From an uncultured Verrucomicrobia subdivision 3 bacterium (lineage in GTDB: Bacteria > Verrucomicrobiota > Verrucomicrobiia > Limisphaerales > DASXHY01), in contig CALBZA010000033.1 of the NCBI GenBank assembly GCA_937890005.1, forward strand, positions 1-62,221: a DNA stretch of 62,221 nt. Direction: 5' to 3'. The notes beneath the pieces are model-generated. The model was not told the DNA's origin. It ran no database searches and was given only the letters and a program-made list of their open reading frames with translations. Shown piece after piece: positions 35,822 to 44,095 of the stretch. A program made the position numbers and the translations under genes. Numbering within the stretch: the first letter of the stretch is position 1; each line of letters opens with the position of its first letter.

Positions 35822-36481
35822 GTGAACGAGTCCCGCAGAAGATTTCCCTGGACCATTTTTCTTGGTCTGACGTTGGTTGTCCTGACGCTCGCGGTCGTGA
35901 TGTTCATGACGCAGCTTCGTCGGGCAGCGACTCAGGTGCGTCCCAACATTCCCGACTACGGACAGGTGGTTGACTTCACCCTGACGAATCAGCACGGCGC
36001 GTCCGTTTCGCTTGCTGATCTGTCCGGCAAGGTGTGGATCGCGGACATCATCTTCACCCGTTGTCCCGGGCCGTGCGCGAGAATGACGCGGCAGATGAAG
36101 GAGCTGCAGGATTCACTAGGCAGCGAAAGCGGCGTGAAGCTGGTTTCACTGACCACGGATCCCGATTTCGATGTTCCGGAAGTGCTTCTCACGTATGCGG
36201 AACGTTTTGGCGCGGACACAAATCGCTGGATGTTTCTCACCGGCAGCAAGCCGCAACTGGCGCGCGCGGCAATTGAAGGCCTGAAGCTCGCAGCTGTTGA
36301 AAAGAAGCCGGAGGAACGCGAATCGGCAGACGACCTGTTCATTCATAGCACGATTTTTGTGGTGGTGGACGGGAACGGAAAGCTGCGCGGCATCTTCGAA
36401 ACCGGGGGCGAAGGGGTGGACTGGAACAGTTCCAAACAACAGTTGCTTGAGCTTGTCAGACAGTTGGAGCGCGAACGATGA
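35822..36481 (+). CDS. SCO1/SenC copper chaperone
   Basis: A 219-residue thioredoxin-like copper chaperone that loads CuA of subunit II. An N-terminal membrane anchor (residues ~10-30) is followed by the copper site Cys81-Pro-Gly-Pro-Cys85 in FTRCPGPCARMT and His175 in LFIHSTIF, the three expected ligands. The GTG start follows the ctaC stop directly (no spacer), and the gene's end overlaps the next start by four bases, so expression is coupled to the oxidase. Confidence 0.94.
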   Translation: MNESRRRFPWTIFLGLTLVVLTLAVVMFMTQLRRAATQVRPNIPDYGQVVDFTLTNQHGASVSLADLSGKVWIADIIFTRCPGPCARMTRQMKELQDSLGSESGVKLVSLTTDPDFDVPEVLLTYAERFGADTNRWMFLTGSKPQLARAAIEGLKLAAVEKKPEERESADDLFIHSTIFVVVDGNGKLRGIFETGGEGVDWNSSKQQLLELVRQLERER

Positions 36482-36927
36482 CTCCCGCTGATCTCCCGCC
36501 CATCAACGCCGTTCTCAACGGCTGCAGCGCGGTTCTGCTGACGATCGGTTACATTTTTATCCGGAAGGGACGGCGGACTGCGCATGGAAATACGATGATT
36601 GCCGCGTGTTTCACTTCGCTGCTGTTCCTGGCGTGTTACGTCACTTATCACATCTGGATGAAGCAGACGCACGGAAACGCGCACACGAGCTTTCAGAACC
36701 CGGCCTGGTTTCGTCCCTACTATCTGGTGATTCTTTTCACTCACCTGGTGGCGGCGATCGTCATCGTGCCGCTGGTGATTCTGACGCTGTTTCGTGCGTT
36801 AACAGGAAATCTGGAAAAGCACAAAAAAGTGGCGCGATGGACGTGGCCGATCTGGATGTATGTCTCCGTAACCGGGGTGCTGATCTACTACCTGCTTTAC
36901 GTCCGGTTTCCTCAGTCGTCGGCTTAG
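36478..36927 (+). CDS. DUF420 (CtaM/YozB-like) oxidase assembly protein
   Basis: A 149-residue membrane protein with four hydrophobic helices. It has the DUF420 features NAVLNGCSAVLLTIGYIFIRKG, HGNTMIAACF and KHKKVARWTWPIWMYVSVTGVLIYYLLY. DUF420 proteins (B. subtilis YozB, S. aureus CtaM) are needed for aa3 oxidase maturation. It closes the oxidase operon. Confidence 0.88.
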   Translation: MTPADLPPINAVLNGCSAVLLTIGYIFIRKGRRTAHGNTMIAACFTSLLFLACYVTYHIWMKQTHGNAHTSFQNPAWFRPYYLVILFTHLVAAIVIVPLVILTLFRALTGNLEKHKKVARWTWPIWMYVSVTGVLIYYLLYVRFPQSSA

Positions 36928-36954
36928 GGCAGGCGTGGACGGGCGTGAACGGGA

Positions 36955-37719
36955 TTATTTCTCCTCGGCTTCGAGATTTTTCAGCGCATCGCGGACCTGG
37001 GCGGCTCTTTCGTAATCCTCCCGTTTCACGGCTTCGCTGAGTGCTCGTTCCAGCTTTTCGCGAGCTGACAACGGGCGATTGGCCTGAATTTCGGCAAGCC
37101 AGGCTTCCAAAGACTGAATTTCCCCGCTCTGTTCGATGAGGTCGTGTCGCGCCTGTTCTTTGAAGAAATTGCGGATCGCTTCGATTCCATCCTCCACCTG
37201 CTGAATGGCAATCGCGTAGTCACCGGCTTCGAGCGATTCCATGGCCTCGGCACGGGTTTGGATCATGAGCAGCTGAGGTTGGAACTGTTTGAGCGACCAC
37301 GCGAGTTCCTCGGATTCGGCGTGTTTGCTGACGAACTCATACACGGCGAGGTTTCGTTCCGTGTCCCGCATCACGGCAGCGTAGTCCCCCAGCTGGAGCT
37401 GGCAAATGTAACGATGGTGATACTGGAGCGACTCAAGCTGCAGTTTGGAGCAGTCTTCCGCCTTCAATTTGAAATTCTCGTCGCTGCCGTCGTTGTCTGC
37501 GAGATGCTGATAAAGCTTGGTCTGATAAAATTCGAACAATGACGGATGACCGAACGGTTGTTTGCCGTCGGGCCTTCCCTCGGCATTCATTTGAAGCACT
37601 CCAAGATCGACACGGAGCTGGATCTTCTCGACACCATCACGGCCCTTGAATTTTCGAACAACGACCTGACCTGGTTTGTAGTCCCAATGCTCCAGGAGAT
37701 GAGAAATGTCGAGGTCCAT
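36955..37719 (-). CDS. UvrB/UvrC-motif protein
   Basis: A 254-residue soluble protein. Its last 40 residues (LSAREKLERALSEAVKREDYERAAQVRDALKNLE) are a UVR motif, the helical pair found in UvrB, UvrC, McsA and Clp adaptors. The N-terminal part starts with DLDISHLLEHWDYKPGQVVVRKF and shows no known domain, though middle segments look helical and TPR-like (residues ~90-200). The role is unknown. It faces away from the EgtD-like gene and has a short shared upstream region. Confidence 0.78.
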   Translation of the reverse strand: MDLDISHLLEHWDYKPGQVVVRKFKGRDGVEKIQLRVDLGVLQMNAEGRPDGKQPFGHPSLFEFYQTKLYQHLADNDGSDENFKLKAEDCSKLQLESLQYHHRYICQLQLGDYAAVMRDTERNLAVYEFVSKHAESEELAWSLKQFQPQLLMIQTRAEAMESLEAGDYAIAIQQVEDGIEAIRNFFKEQARHDLIEQSGEIQSLEAWLAEIQANRPLSAREKLERALSEAVKREDYERAAQVRDALKNLEAEEK

Positions 37720-37873
37720 GGCGCGAATATGGCCGCGCGATTTTTACAAGTCAACGCGATGTAATCCCTACCATCCGCAAAACAGGGGAGAGGAGATTAC
37801 AGAAGCCTTGCGACGGTTCCCTGAAAGATTTTGTCGGCTTGTTTCCAGCACGAGTTCAGGCGACAAAGAGCCG

Positions 37874-38854
37874 ATGTCTTCACCTGCAACTGTTCAGATT
37901 TGGCCAAGCCAGTTTCCGGATCAGCTCCGCCGTGACCTGTTGGAATCGTTGGAATCGAGACAGATCAACCACAAGTTTCACTACGACAGCGTCAAGCAAA
38001 CCCAGAAATGGCTGGAGCTGCATCAGGCTATTTCGCCATCCCGCAAGGATCCGGACTGTGCTGCAATTTATGAGGCTGCGTTTCACGAAGCGGCGCGGCG
38101 GCTGGACGATCATTCGATCCATCTGGTGGGCCTCGGCTGCGGAGGCGGTCAGAAGGACACGCGTTTTCTTTCGATTCTGAAACAGCCCGGCCGTGAACTC
38201 TTTTACACGCCTTCGGATGTCAGCACCGCCATGGTGCTGGTCGCACGGAAAACCGCGGTGGGTGTAGTTCCCGTTCAGAACTGTCTTCCAAGTGTCTGTG
38301 ATCTCAGCTCCGAAGCAAATCTGGCTACGGTGTTTCAAACGAAGGGCGTCGGCGTTTACACGTTCTTCGGCATGATTCCCAACTTCGAGCCGGACACGAT
38401 CGTGCCGAAGTTGTCCAGCCTCTTGAAACCGGATGAATTTCTTCTGTTCAGCGCGAATCTTGCGCCGGGCGAGGATTATGAAACCGGAGTGCAAAAGATT
38501 CTTCCGCAATATGACAATGCGCTAACCAGTGACTGGCTTTTGACATTCCTCCTGGATCTTGGTGTGGAGCGTGAGGATGGCGAGTTGCGCTTTGCAATTG
38601 AGCCGGATTCATCAGGGCACGGATTGAAGCGTGTGGTCGCGCGTTTCTGGTTTCGGCGGACGCGGCGAATCAAACTGGGGTCAGACGAACTCATGTTTCA
38701 AAACGGTGAAACGATCCGGCTCTTTTTCTCGTATCGCTACACGCCGGCACTCCTTGAAACGTTGATGTGCAAAAATGGGCTGGAGATTGAGGGAAGTTGG
38801 ATTACCCGGTCCGGCGAAGAGGGTGTTTTCCTCCTGAAGAAGATGCGCGTGTAA
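37874..38854 (+). CDS. EgtD-like SAM-dependent methyltransferase
   Basis: A 326-residue methyltransferase of the EgtD/DUF2260-like group (L-histidine N-alpha-methyltransferase fold). It has IHLVGLGCGGGQKDTRF as the SAM-binding loop, LFYTPSDVSTAMV and GVGVYTFFGMIPNFEPDTI, and the late GLEIEGSWI. EgtD enzymes make hercynine for ergothioneine synthesis, but no egtB lies here and the specificity residues cannot be judged. ATG 37874 is used; the longer frame from 37706 overlaps the divergent UVR gene start. Confidence 0.75.
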   Translation: MSSPATVQIWPSQFPDQLRRDLLESLESRQINHKFHYDSVKQTQKWLELHQAISPSRKDPDCAAIYEAAFHEAARRLDDHSIHLVGLGCGGGQKDTRFLSILKQPGRELFYTPSDVSTAMVLVARKTAVGVVPVQNCLPSVCDLSSEANLATVFQTKGVGVYTFFGMIPNFEPDTIVPKLSSLLKPDEFLLFSANLAPGEDYETGVQKILPQYDNALTSDWLLTFLLDLGVEREDGELRFAIEPDSSGHGLKRVVARFWFRRTRRIKLGSDELMFQNGETIRLFFSYRYTPALLETLMCKNGLEIEGSWITRSGEEGVFLLKKMRV

Positions 38855-38933
38855 CTGGACCGGAGGGCAAGTGCATTCCATCGGCCCGGCGGCATGTCTT
38901 GATAGCTCCGGCGCGCTTCGCTAGGTTCCAAGC

Positions 38934-40304
38934 GTGGCTGAAAGTCGCAGCATCCATTCTGAGAGTGTTCGCATCCTGATCGTTGATGACGATCCCGGTC
39001 AACGCAGTCTGCTGACGTCGTTTCTCCAGACGCAGGGATTCGAAACCGACACCGCAGATTCCGGCGAGAAGGCGTTGGAAAAGCTGCGTGCGGGGCGATA
39101 CGACATGATGATTTCCGATGTCCGGATGCCGGGATTGTCGGGATTGGAAACGTTGCGCAGGGCACGCAAGGAATATGCGACGCTGCCGGTACTTCTCGTT
39201 ACTGCCTTTACCGATGTGAAAGACGCCGTCGCCGCAATGCGCGATGGTGCCTTGAACTACCTTGCGAAGCCGATTGATCTCGACGAGCTGCTTGTTTCCG
39301 TGCAACAGGCCACCGGTGTTGCCGAGTCGATTTCGCTGAAATACAACGAGGACAAACAGCTTCCGGACTATGTCGTTGCAAAGAGTCCGTTGACCCAGGC
39401 GGTGTTTCGCGATGCGTCACTGATCGCAGTGTCGGACACACGGGTGTTGATCACGGGAGAAAGCGGTGTCGGCAAGGAGGTGCTGGCCGATGTGGTTCAT
39501 CTGTGGAGCGACCGGGCGAAGGGACCGATGGTGAAGGTGAACTGCGCGGCGATCCCTGAGACACTGCTGGAAAGCGAGTTGTTCGGCCATGAGAAGGGGG
39601 CGTTCACCGGCGCGCACGCGACGCGCATCGGGCGGTTCGAAGAAGCGAACAACGGGACCATTTTTCTGGATGAGATTGGAGAGATGTCGCCGCAGTTGCA
39701 GGCGAAATTGTTGCGTGTGACGCAGAACGGCACGTTTCAACGCGTCGGGTCCAATCGTGAAATCAAGACCAACGCGCGGCTGCTCACGGCGACAAACCGG
39801 AATCTCGAAGAGCTGGTGAAGGCGGGCAAGTTTCGCGAGGACCTTTTCTATCGGTTGAATGTTGTGGAATTGAATCTCCCGCCGCTGCGTGAAAGACGAG
39901 AGGACATTCTTCCGTTGGCGAGTCATTTCATCGCCGAGTTTGCAAAGGGCAGGGCGCGGTTTTCTGAGTCGGTGGGAGAATGTCTGGAGCATTACCCCTG
40001 GCCGGGGAATGTCCGCGAGCTCCGAAATGCAATGGAACGGGCCGTGTTGCTGTCGCGAAGCGAGCTGATCCTTCCGGAACATCTGCCGACGAAAGTCCGC
40101 GACGCGGCCCGGGAGGCAATGCCGTCCATGCCAAGCGATGCGCGTCAGTTGGAGGAAATCGAGCGGCAGGCGATTCTTCAGGCGCTGAAACAGCACGACT
40201 TCAATCGGACTGAAACGGCAAAGGCGCTGGGAATCAGTCGGCGGGCGCTGATTTACAAGCTGCAGCGGTTTCGAAAGATGGGGTTTGAGATTGATCCGGC
40301 CTGA
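38934..40304 (+). CDS. NtrC-family sigma-54-dependent response regulator
   Basis: A 456-residue regulator. Receiver domain residues 11-125 with acidic pocket Asp18/19 and phospho-acceptor Asp62 (SDVRMPG). The AAA+ domain has Walker A GESGVGKE (175-182) and the sigma-54 contact GAFTGA (222-227), then a Fis-type helix-turn-helix (about 410-450, ETAKALGISRRALIYKLQRF). It activates sigma-54 promoters when phosphorylated. The start is GTG 38934. No histidine kinase is adjacent, so its partner is elsewhere. Confidence 0.95.
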   Translation: MAESRSIHSESVRILIVDDDPGQRSLLTSFLQTQGFETDTADSGEKALEKLRAGRYDMMISDVRMPGLSGLETLRRARKEYATLPVLLVTAFTDVKDAVAAMRDGALNYLAKPIDLDELLVSVQQATGVAESISLKYNEDKQLPDYVVAKSPLTQAVFRDASLIAVSDTRVLITGESGVGKEVLADVVHLWSDRAKGPMVKVNCAAIPETLLESELFGHEKGAFTGAHATRIGRFEEANNGTIFLDEIGEMSPQLQAKLLRVTQNGTFQRVGSNREIKTNARLLTATNRNLEELVKAGKFREDLFYRLNVVELNLPPLRERREDILPLASHFIAEFAKGRARFSESVGECLEHYPWPGNVRELRNAMERAVLLSRSELILPEHLPTKVRDAAREAMPSMPSDARQLEEIERQAILQALKQHDFNRTETAKALGISRRALIYKLQRFRKMGFEIDPA

Positions 40305-40401
40305 GTGTGAGTCGGTGAGCCGGTGGGTGGGTGAGTGGGAGAGGGGATGAATACTCCGCGAATCGAACGTTTTTGAACTAATCGCGGCGTTTTAGAAGTT
40401 T

Positions 40402-41379
<978 letters not shown>

Positions 41380-41465
41380 GCGGGGAATGTTTTGAGTTCG
41401 GCGTTTTCTGTTCCGGGTTCCGGAAGAAGTGGAACGCGTAACGCGGAACGCAAAACACGCACTGT

Positions 41466-42836
41466 TTAGCGCGTAAGCTGCTTCTCCAGCAGGCTCACGA
41501 CCTGTCGGATGCTCGGATCCACTTCCATCCGGTCTTTCACAAGACGGCATGCGTGGAGAACAGTCCCGTGGTCGCGGCCGCCGAATGCTTCTCCAATCGC
41601 ACTGAGGGAGCTTTCGGTCATCTGACGCGAAAGGAACATTGCGACCTGGCGCGGGAAGGCGATGTTTTCCGGACGTCGCTTGCTCGTCATGTCGGCCAGG
41701 CGGATGTCAAAATGTTCGGCAACCTTCTTCTGAATCGACTCGATGCTGATTGAGAAACGGCCTTCCTCATGAAGGATTTCGCGCAGCAGACTCTCGACGA
41801 TTTCCAGCGTCAGTTTTTTGCCTGTGAGCGATGCATAGGAGGCGACGCGGATGAGTGCGCCTTCGAGGCGGCGGATGTTGGTGCGGATGCGGTTGGCGAG
41901 GAAGTTCATGATCTCCTCGGGCAGTACCACGCCCATCGATTGCGCTTTCTTTTTCAGAATGGCGAGGCGCATTTCCACATCCGGTGGTTGAAGATCGGTG
42001 ACCAGCCCCCATTCAAAGCGGGAGACCAGGCGATGCTCGAGGTTCTGGATTTCGCTCGCGGGGCGGTCGCAGGTCAGGACGATCTGTTTGTGAGATTCGT
42101 GCAGCGCGTTGAAGGTGTGGAAGAATTCCTCCTGAATCCGTTCCTTGCCGGCGAGAAACTGGATGTCGTCGATCAGCAACACATCGGTCTGCCGGTATTT
42201 CTTCCTGAACTTTGCGAGCTGATTGTTCTGAATCGCGTCGATGTATTCGTTGGTGAATTTTTCCGATGAAACGTAGGCAACGCGGGCGCCTTTCTTGTTG
42301 GTTCCGACGTGCTGCCCGATGGCATGCAGAAGATGCGTTTTTCCCAGACCGACACCGCCGTAGAGGAAAAGCGGGTTGTAGGATTTTCCCGGTGCCTGGG
42401 CGACGGCAAGCGCGGCGGCGTAAGCGAAGTTGTTGTTGTTCCCGACGACAAACGTGTCGAAGGTGTTCTTCGGGTTGAAATTCAGTTCGCCGATGTGGGA
42501 GCTGTTTTTGTCGTGGCTACTGTTCTTGGCGCGTGCCGGCGCCGGTTCGGCGAGAGCGGGCGCGGCTGGAGTCGAAACAGGATTGGCTGGGCCGACTTTG
42601 AACTTCACCTGCAACGGGCGACCGGCTGCTATGGCGATGACTTCCTGGAGGAGTCCGATGTAGTTGTCCTTGAGCCAGACCTCGCAAAAATCGTTCGCCA
42701 CTTCGAGTGTGATGCTCTCGGCATCGAGCGATTGAATGGAGAGCGGCGCGAACCAGAGATTATAGGTGTCCGCGCTCAGCATGGAACGAAGTTGTTCCTG
42801 TGCCTGGCCCCAAAGAGTTTGAGCGGAAGCTTGCAT
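41466..42836 (-). CDS. dnaA: Chromosomal replication initiator DnaA
   Basis: A 456-residue initiator. Domain I covers about 1-80, a short variable domain II 85-125 (with NSSHDKNSSH), and the AAA+ domain starts near NPKNTFDTFVVG with Walker A GGVGLGKT (160-167) and Walker B DVLLIDDIQFLAG. The DNA-binding domain ends with the signature GGRDHGTVLHACRLV. It is alone, without dnaN or gyrB adjacent. DnaA boxes lie directly upstream. Confidence 0.97.
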   Translation of the reverse strand: MQASAQTLWGQAQEQLRSMLSADTYNLWFAPLSIQSLDAESITLEVANDFCEVWLKDNYIGLLQEVIAIAAGRPLQVKFKVGPANPVSTPAAPALAEPAPARAKNSSHDKNSSHIGELNFNPKNTFDTFVVGNNNNFAYAAALAVAQAPGKSYNPLFLYGGVGLGKTHLLHAIGQHVGTNKKGARVAYVSSEKFTNEYIDAIQNNQLAKFRKKYRQTDVLLIDDIQFLAGKERIQEEFFHTFNALHESHKQIVLTCDRPASEIQNLEHRLVSRFEWGLVTDLQPPDVEMRLAILKKKAQSMGVVLPEEIMNFLANRIRTNIRRLEGALIRVASYASLTGKKLTLEIVESLLREILHEEGRFSISIESIQKKVAEHFDIRLADMTSKRRPENIAFPRQVAMFLSRQMTESSLSAIGEAFGGRDHGTVLHACRLVKDRMEVDPSIRQVVSLLEKQLTR

Positions 42837-43313
42837 TTTTTGTCCTGAACAGCCCGTTTTCCGGGCATTTTATTCACCTAGCTTCGTCACACGCCCGTTA
42901 CACACGTTCCGGGAGATGCTTGTAACAGCTAACCAGATTCCCGCCAACAAAATCATTTCTCTGCTCATCTTCACATTCTCTCGCCGTTCACTCCTGCTTG
43001 TCTAAGTGCTTGTTGTGAAACCGGTTGCGAAGACGATGCTGCTCTCAACTTTTTCGTTTCCGCTCGGTGCACTGCGACAATGCCGTGGAAGAATTCGGCA
43101 GGCAGAGTTTCTATTCAATGGTGGAGTAACTTACGAGGACAACATATTAACTCTTATTCACGAGTTATTCACAACGGAATTTCCCTCAATAAAATCGGGG
43201 CTTTCAGTGCGTTTTCGCGTGTCGGAATCGAGCCGGGTTGTTTGTCTGTTGATGCCTGAAAATTTCAGACCGTAGTCCTTCCAAAAAGTGTGTTCAGAAT
43301 CCGATAATTCGAT
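42837..43313. other. Putative origin or dnaA autoregulatory region
   Basis: Upstream of dnaA, this 477-base gap contains a perfect DnaA box TTATTCACA at 43165-43173, a one-mismatch box TTATTCACG at 43154-43162 and a third TTATTCACC at 42870-42878. The region around 43140-43200 is AT-rich. It may be oriC or just the dnaA promoter with boxes for self-control. The short plus-strand ORF inside it (43006-43275) is probably not a gene. Confidence 0.5.
43154..43173 (+). promoter_or_regulatory. Tandem DnaA boxes
   Basis: TTATTCACG (43154-43162) and TTATTCACA (43165-43173), separated by two bases, in the same orientation. The second matches TTATNCACA exactly. Confidence 0.7.
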
Positions 43314-43652
43314 TCAGACCGCGGCGTCGCCGGTTTCTTCCGTCCGAATTCGAATCGCAGTGTCGATCGGGCTCACGAACACTTTTCCGTCGCCGATCTT
43401 GCCGGTTTTGGCAGCGCGAACGATTGCTTCAACCGCGGCTTCGATGCGCGATGCCGGGAGAACGGCTTCTATTTTCAGCTTGGGCAGGAAATCAACGGTG
43501 TATTCGCTGCCGCGGTAAATCTCGGTATGGCCTTTCTGGCGACCGAAGCCTTTGACTTCGGTCACGGTCATCCCCTCCACTCCGATGGCAGCGAGCGCTT
43601 CTTTGACGTCCTCGAGTTTGAACGGCTTGATGATCGCTTCGACTTTTTTCAT
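43314..43652 (-). CDS. glnB: PII nitrogen regulatory protein
   Basis: A 112-residue signal-transduction protein that senses 2-oxoglutarate and ATP/ADP. It has MKKVEAIIKPFKLEDVKEAL, the T-loop with Tyr51 in YRGSEYTVDFLPK, the site of uridylylation in proteobacteria, and GDGKVFVSPI in the C-terminal part. The choice between GlnB and GlnK is not possible from sequence, and no amtB follows to favour GlnK. It is a single gene convergent with nothing and downstream of the putative RNA region on the opposite strand. Confidence 0.95.
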   Translation of the reverse strand: MKKVEAIIKPFKLEDVKEALAAIGVEGMTVTEVKGFGRQKGHTEIYRGSEYTVDFLPKLKIEAVLPASRIEAAVEAIVRAAKTGKIGDGKVFVSPIDTAIRIRTEETGDAAV

Positions 43653-43833
43653 GGGTGACTCACTTTAAATCTGAACCAGACTCTAGCAATGAAGTAATCC
43701 GTGTAAACAGCAATGTCCGTCGAGTATTTCGCCCGCCGGATTCTGAATGATCGCTGATGTTTTTCGTACCTTCGAGAAAAGGAGAAGAGCAATTTCAGGT
43801 GGGGAAAAGCCAATAATGTTCAATTGTCGTTGT

Positions 43834-43863
43834 TTGACGGAAATTAAGCCGAAGTGATTTACT
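43834..43863 (+). promoter_or_regulatory. Putative promoter of the 43.9-kb RNA
   Basis: TTGACG (43834-43839), an 18-base spacer, TTTACT (43858-43863). It points at the hairpin region that ends in the terminator at 44000-44044. No protein gene follows on this strand. Confidence 0.4.
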
Positions 43864-43869
43864 TTCCGC

Positions 43870-44044
43870 GAGCACACGAACCCATACGGGGAACCGGTGC
43901 GCGCTCTTTGAACCAGATTTAAATTTCAGCGGTGTTCGAGGTACACGTTCAACGCTGAAAGCTCCGAAATCCTGCTGATGTACCGTATTCGAAAATTCCC
44001 CGGGCCTCTCAGCCACCCCCTGGTTGATTGGCCCGGTTTTTTTT
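43870..44044 (+). ncRNA. Putative structured small RNA (6S-like layout)
   Basis: A likely transcript of about 175 bases between a promoter-like pair and a strong terminator, with no coding frame of quality. Self-complementary segments nest: 877-879/989-991 with 884-889/983-988 (ATACGG/CCGTAT), 914-920 (CAGATTT) with 967-974, 924-931 (TTTCAGCG) with 953-960 (CGCTGAAA), and 932-935/943-946 (GTGT/ACAC); all positions are 43xxx. This gives a rod with a large internal loop, reminiscent of 6S RNA, then the terminator hairpin. The 6S call is a guess from layout; another regulatory RNA is equally possible. Confidence 0.42.
44000..44044 (+). terminator. Strong intrinsic terminator
   Basis: CCGGGCC (44000-44006) pairs with GGCCCGG (44030-44036); an inner CAGCCA/TGGTTG stem adds six pairs. 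Eight Ts follow (44037-44044). The T-run is on the plus strand, although the nearest protein genes (glnB, dnaE) are on the minus strand, so it must end a different transcript. On the minus strand the hairpin is followed only by GGAATTTTC, a weaker signal that could still help end dnaE. Confidence 0.85.
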
Positions 44045-44095
44045 GCGTGGTGCGAGATGTTGAGCAGCCGTGTTTTGCAACAGGTCAGGACCGAT

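Noticed and set aside
43006..43275. 89-residue ORF in the dnaA upstream region
   Set aside because: It spans DnaA boxes and AT-rich DNA and has no protein pattern or start signal.
43700..44044. tmRNA or tRNA between glnB and dnaE
   Set aside because: No T-loop GGTTCGA-type sequence, CCA end or tag-coding frame is present.
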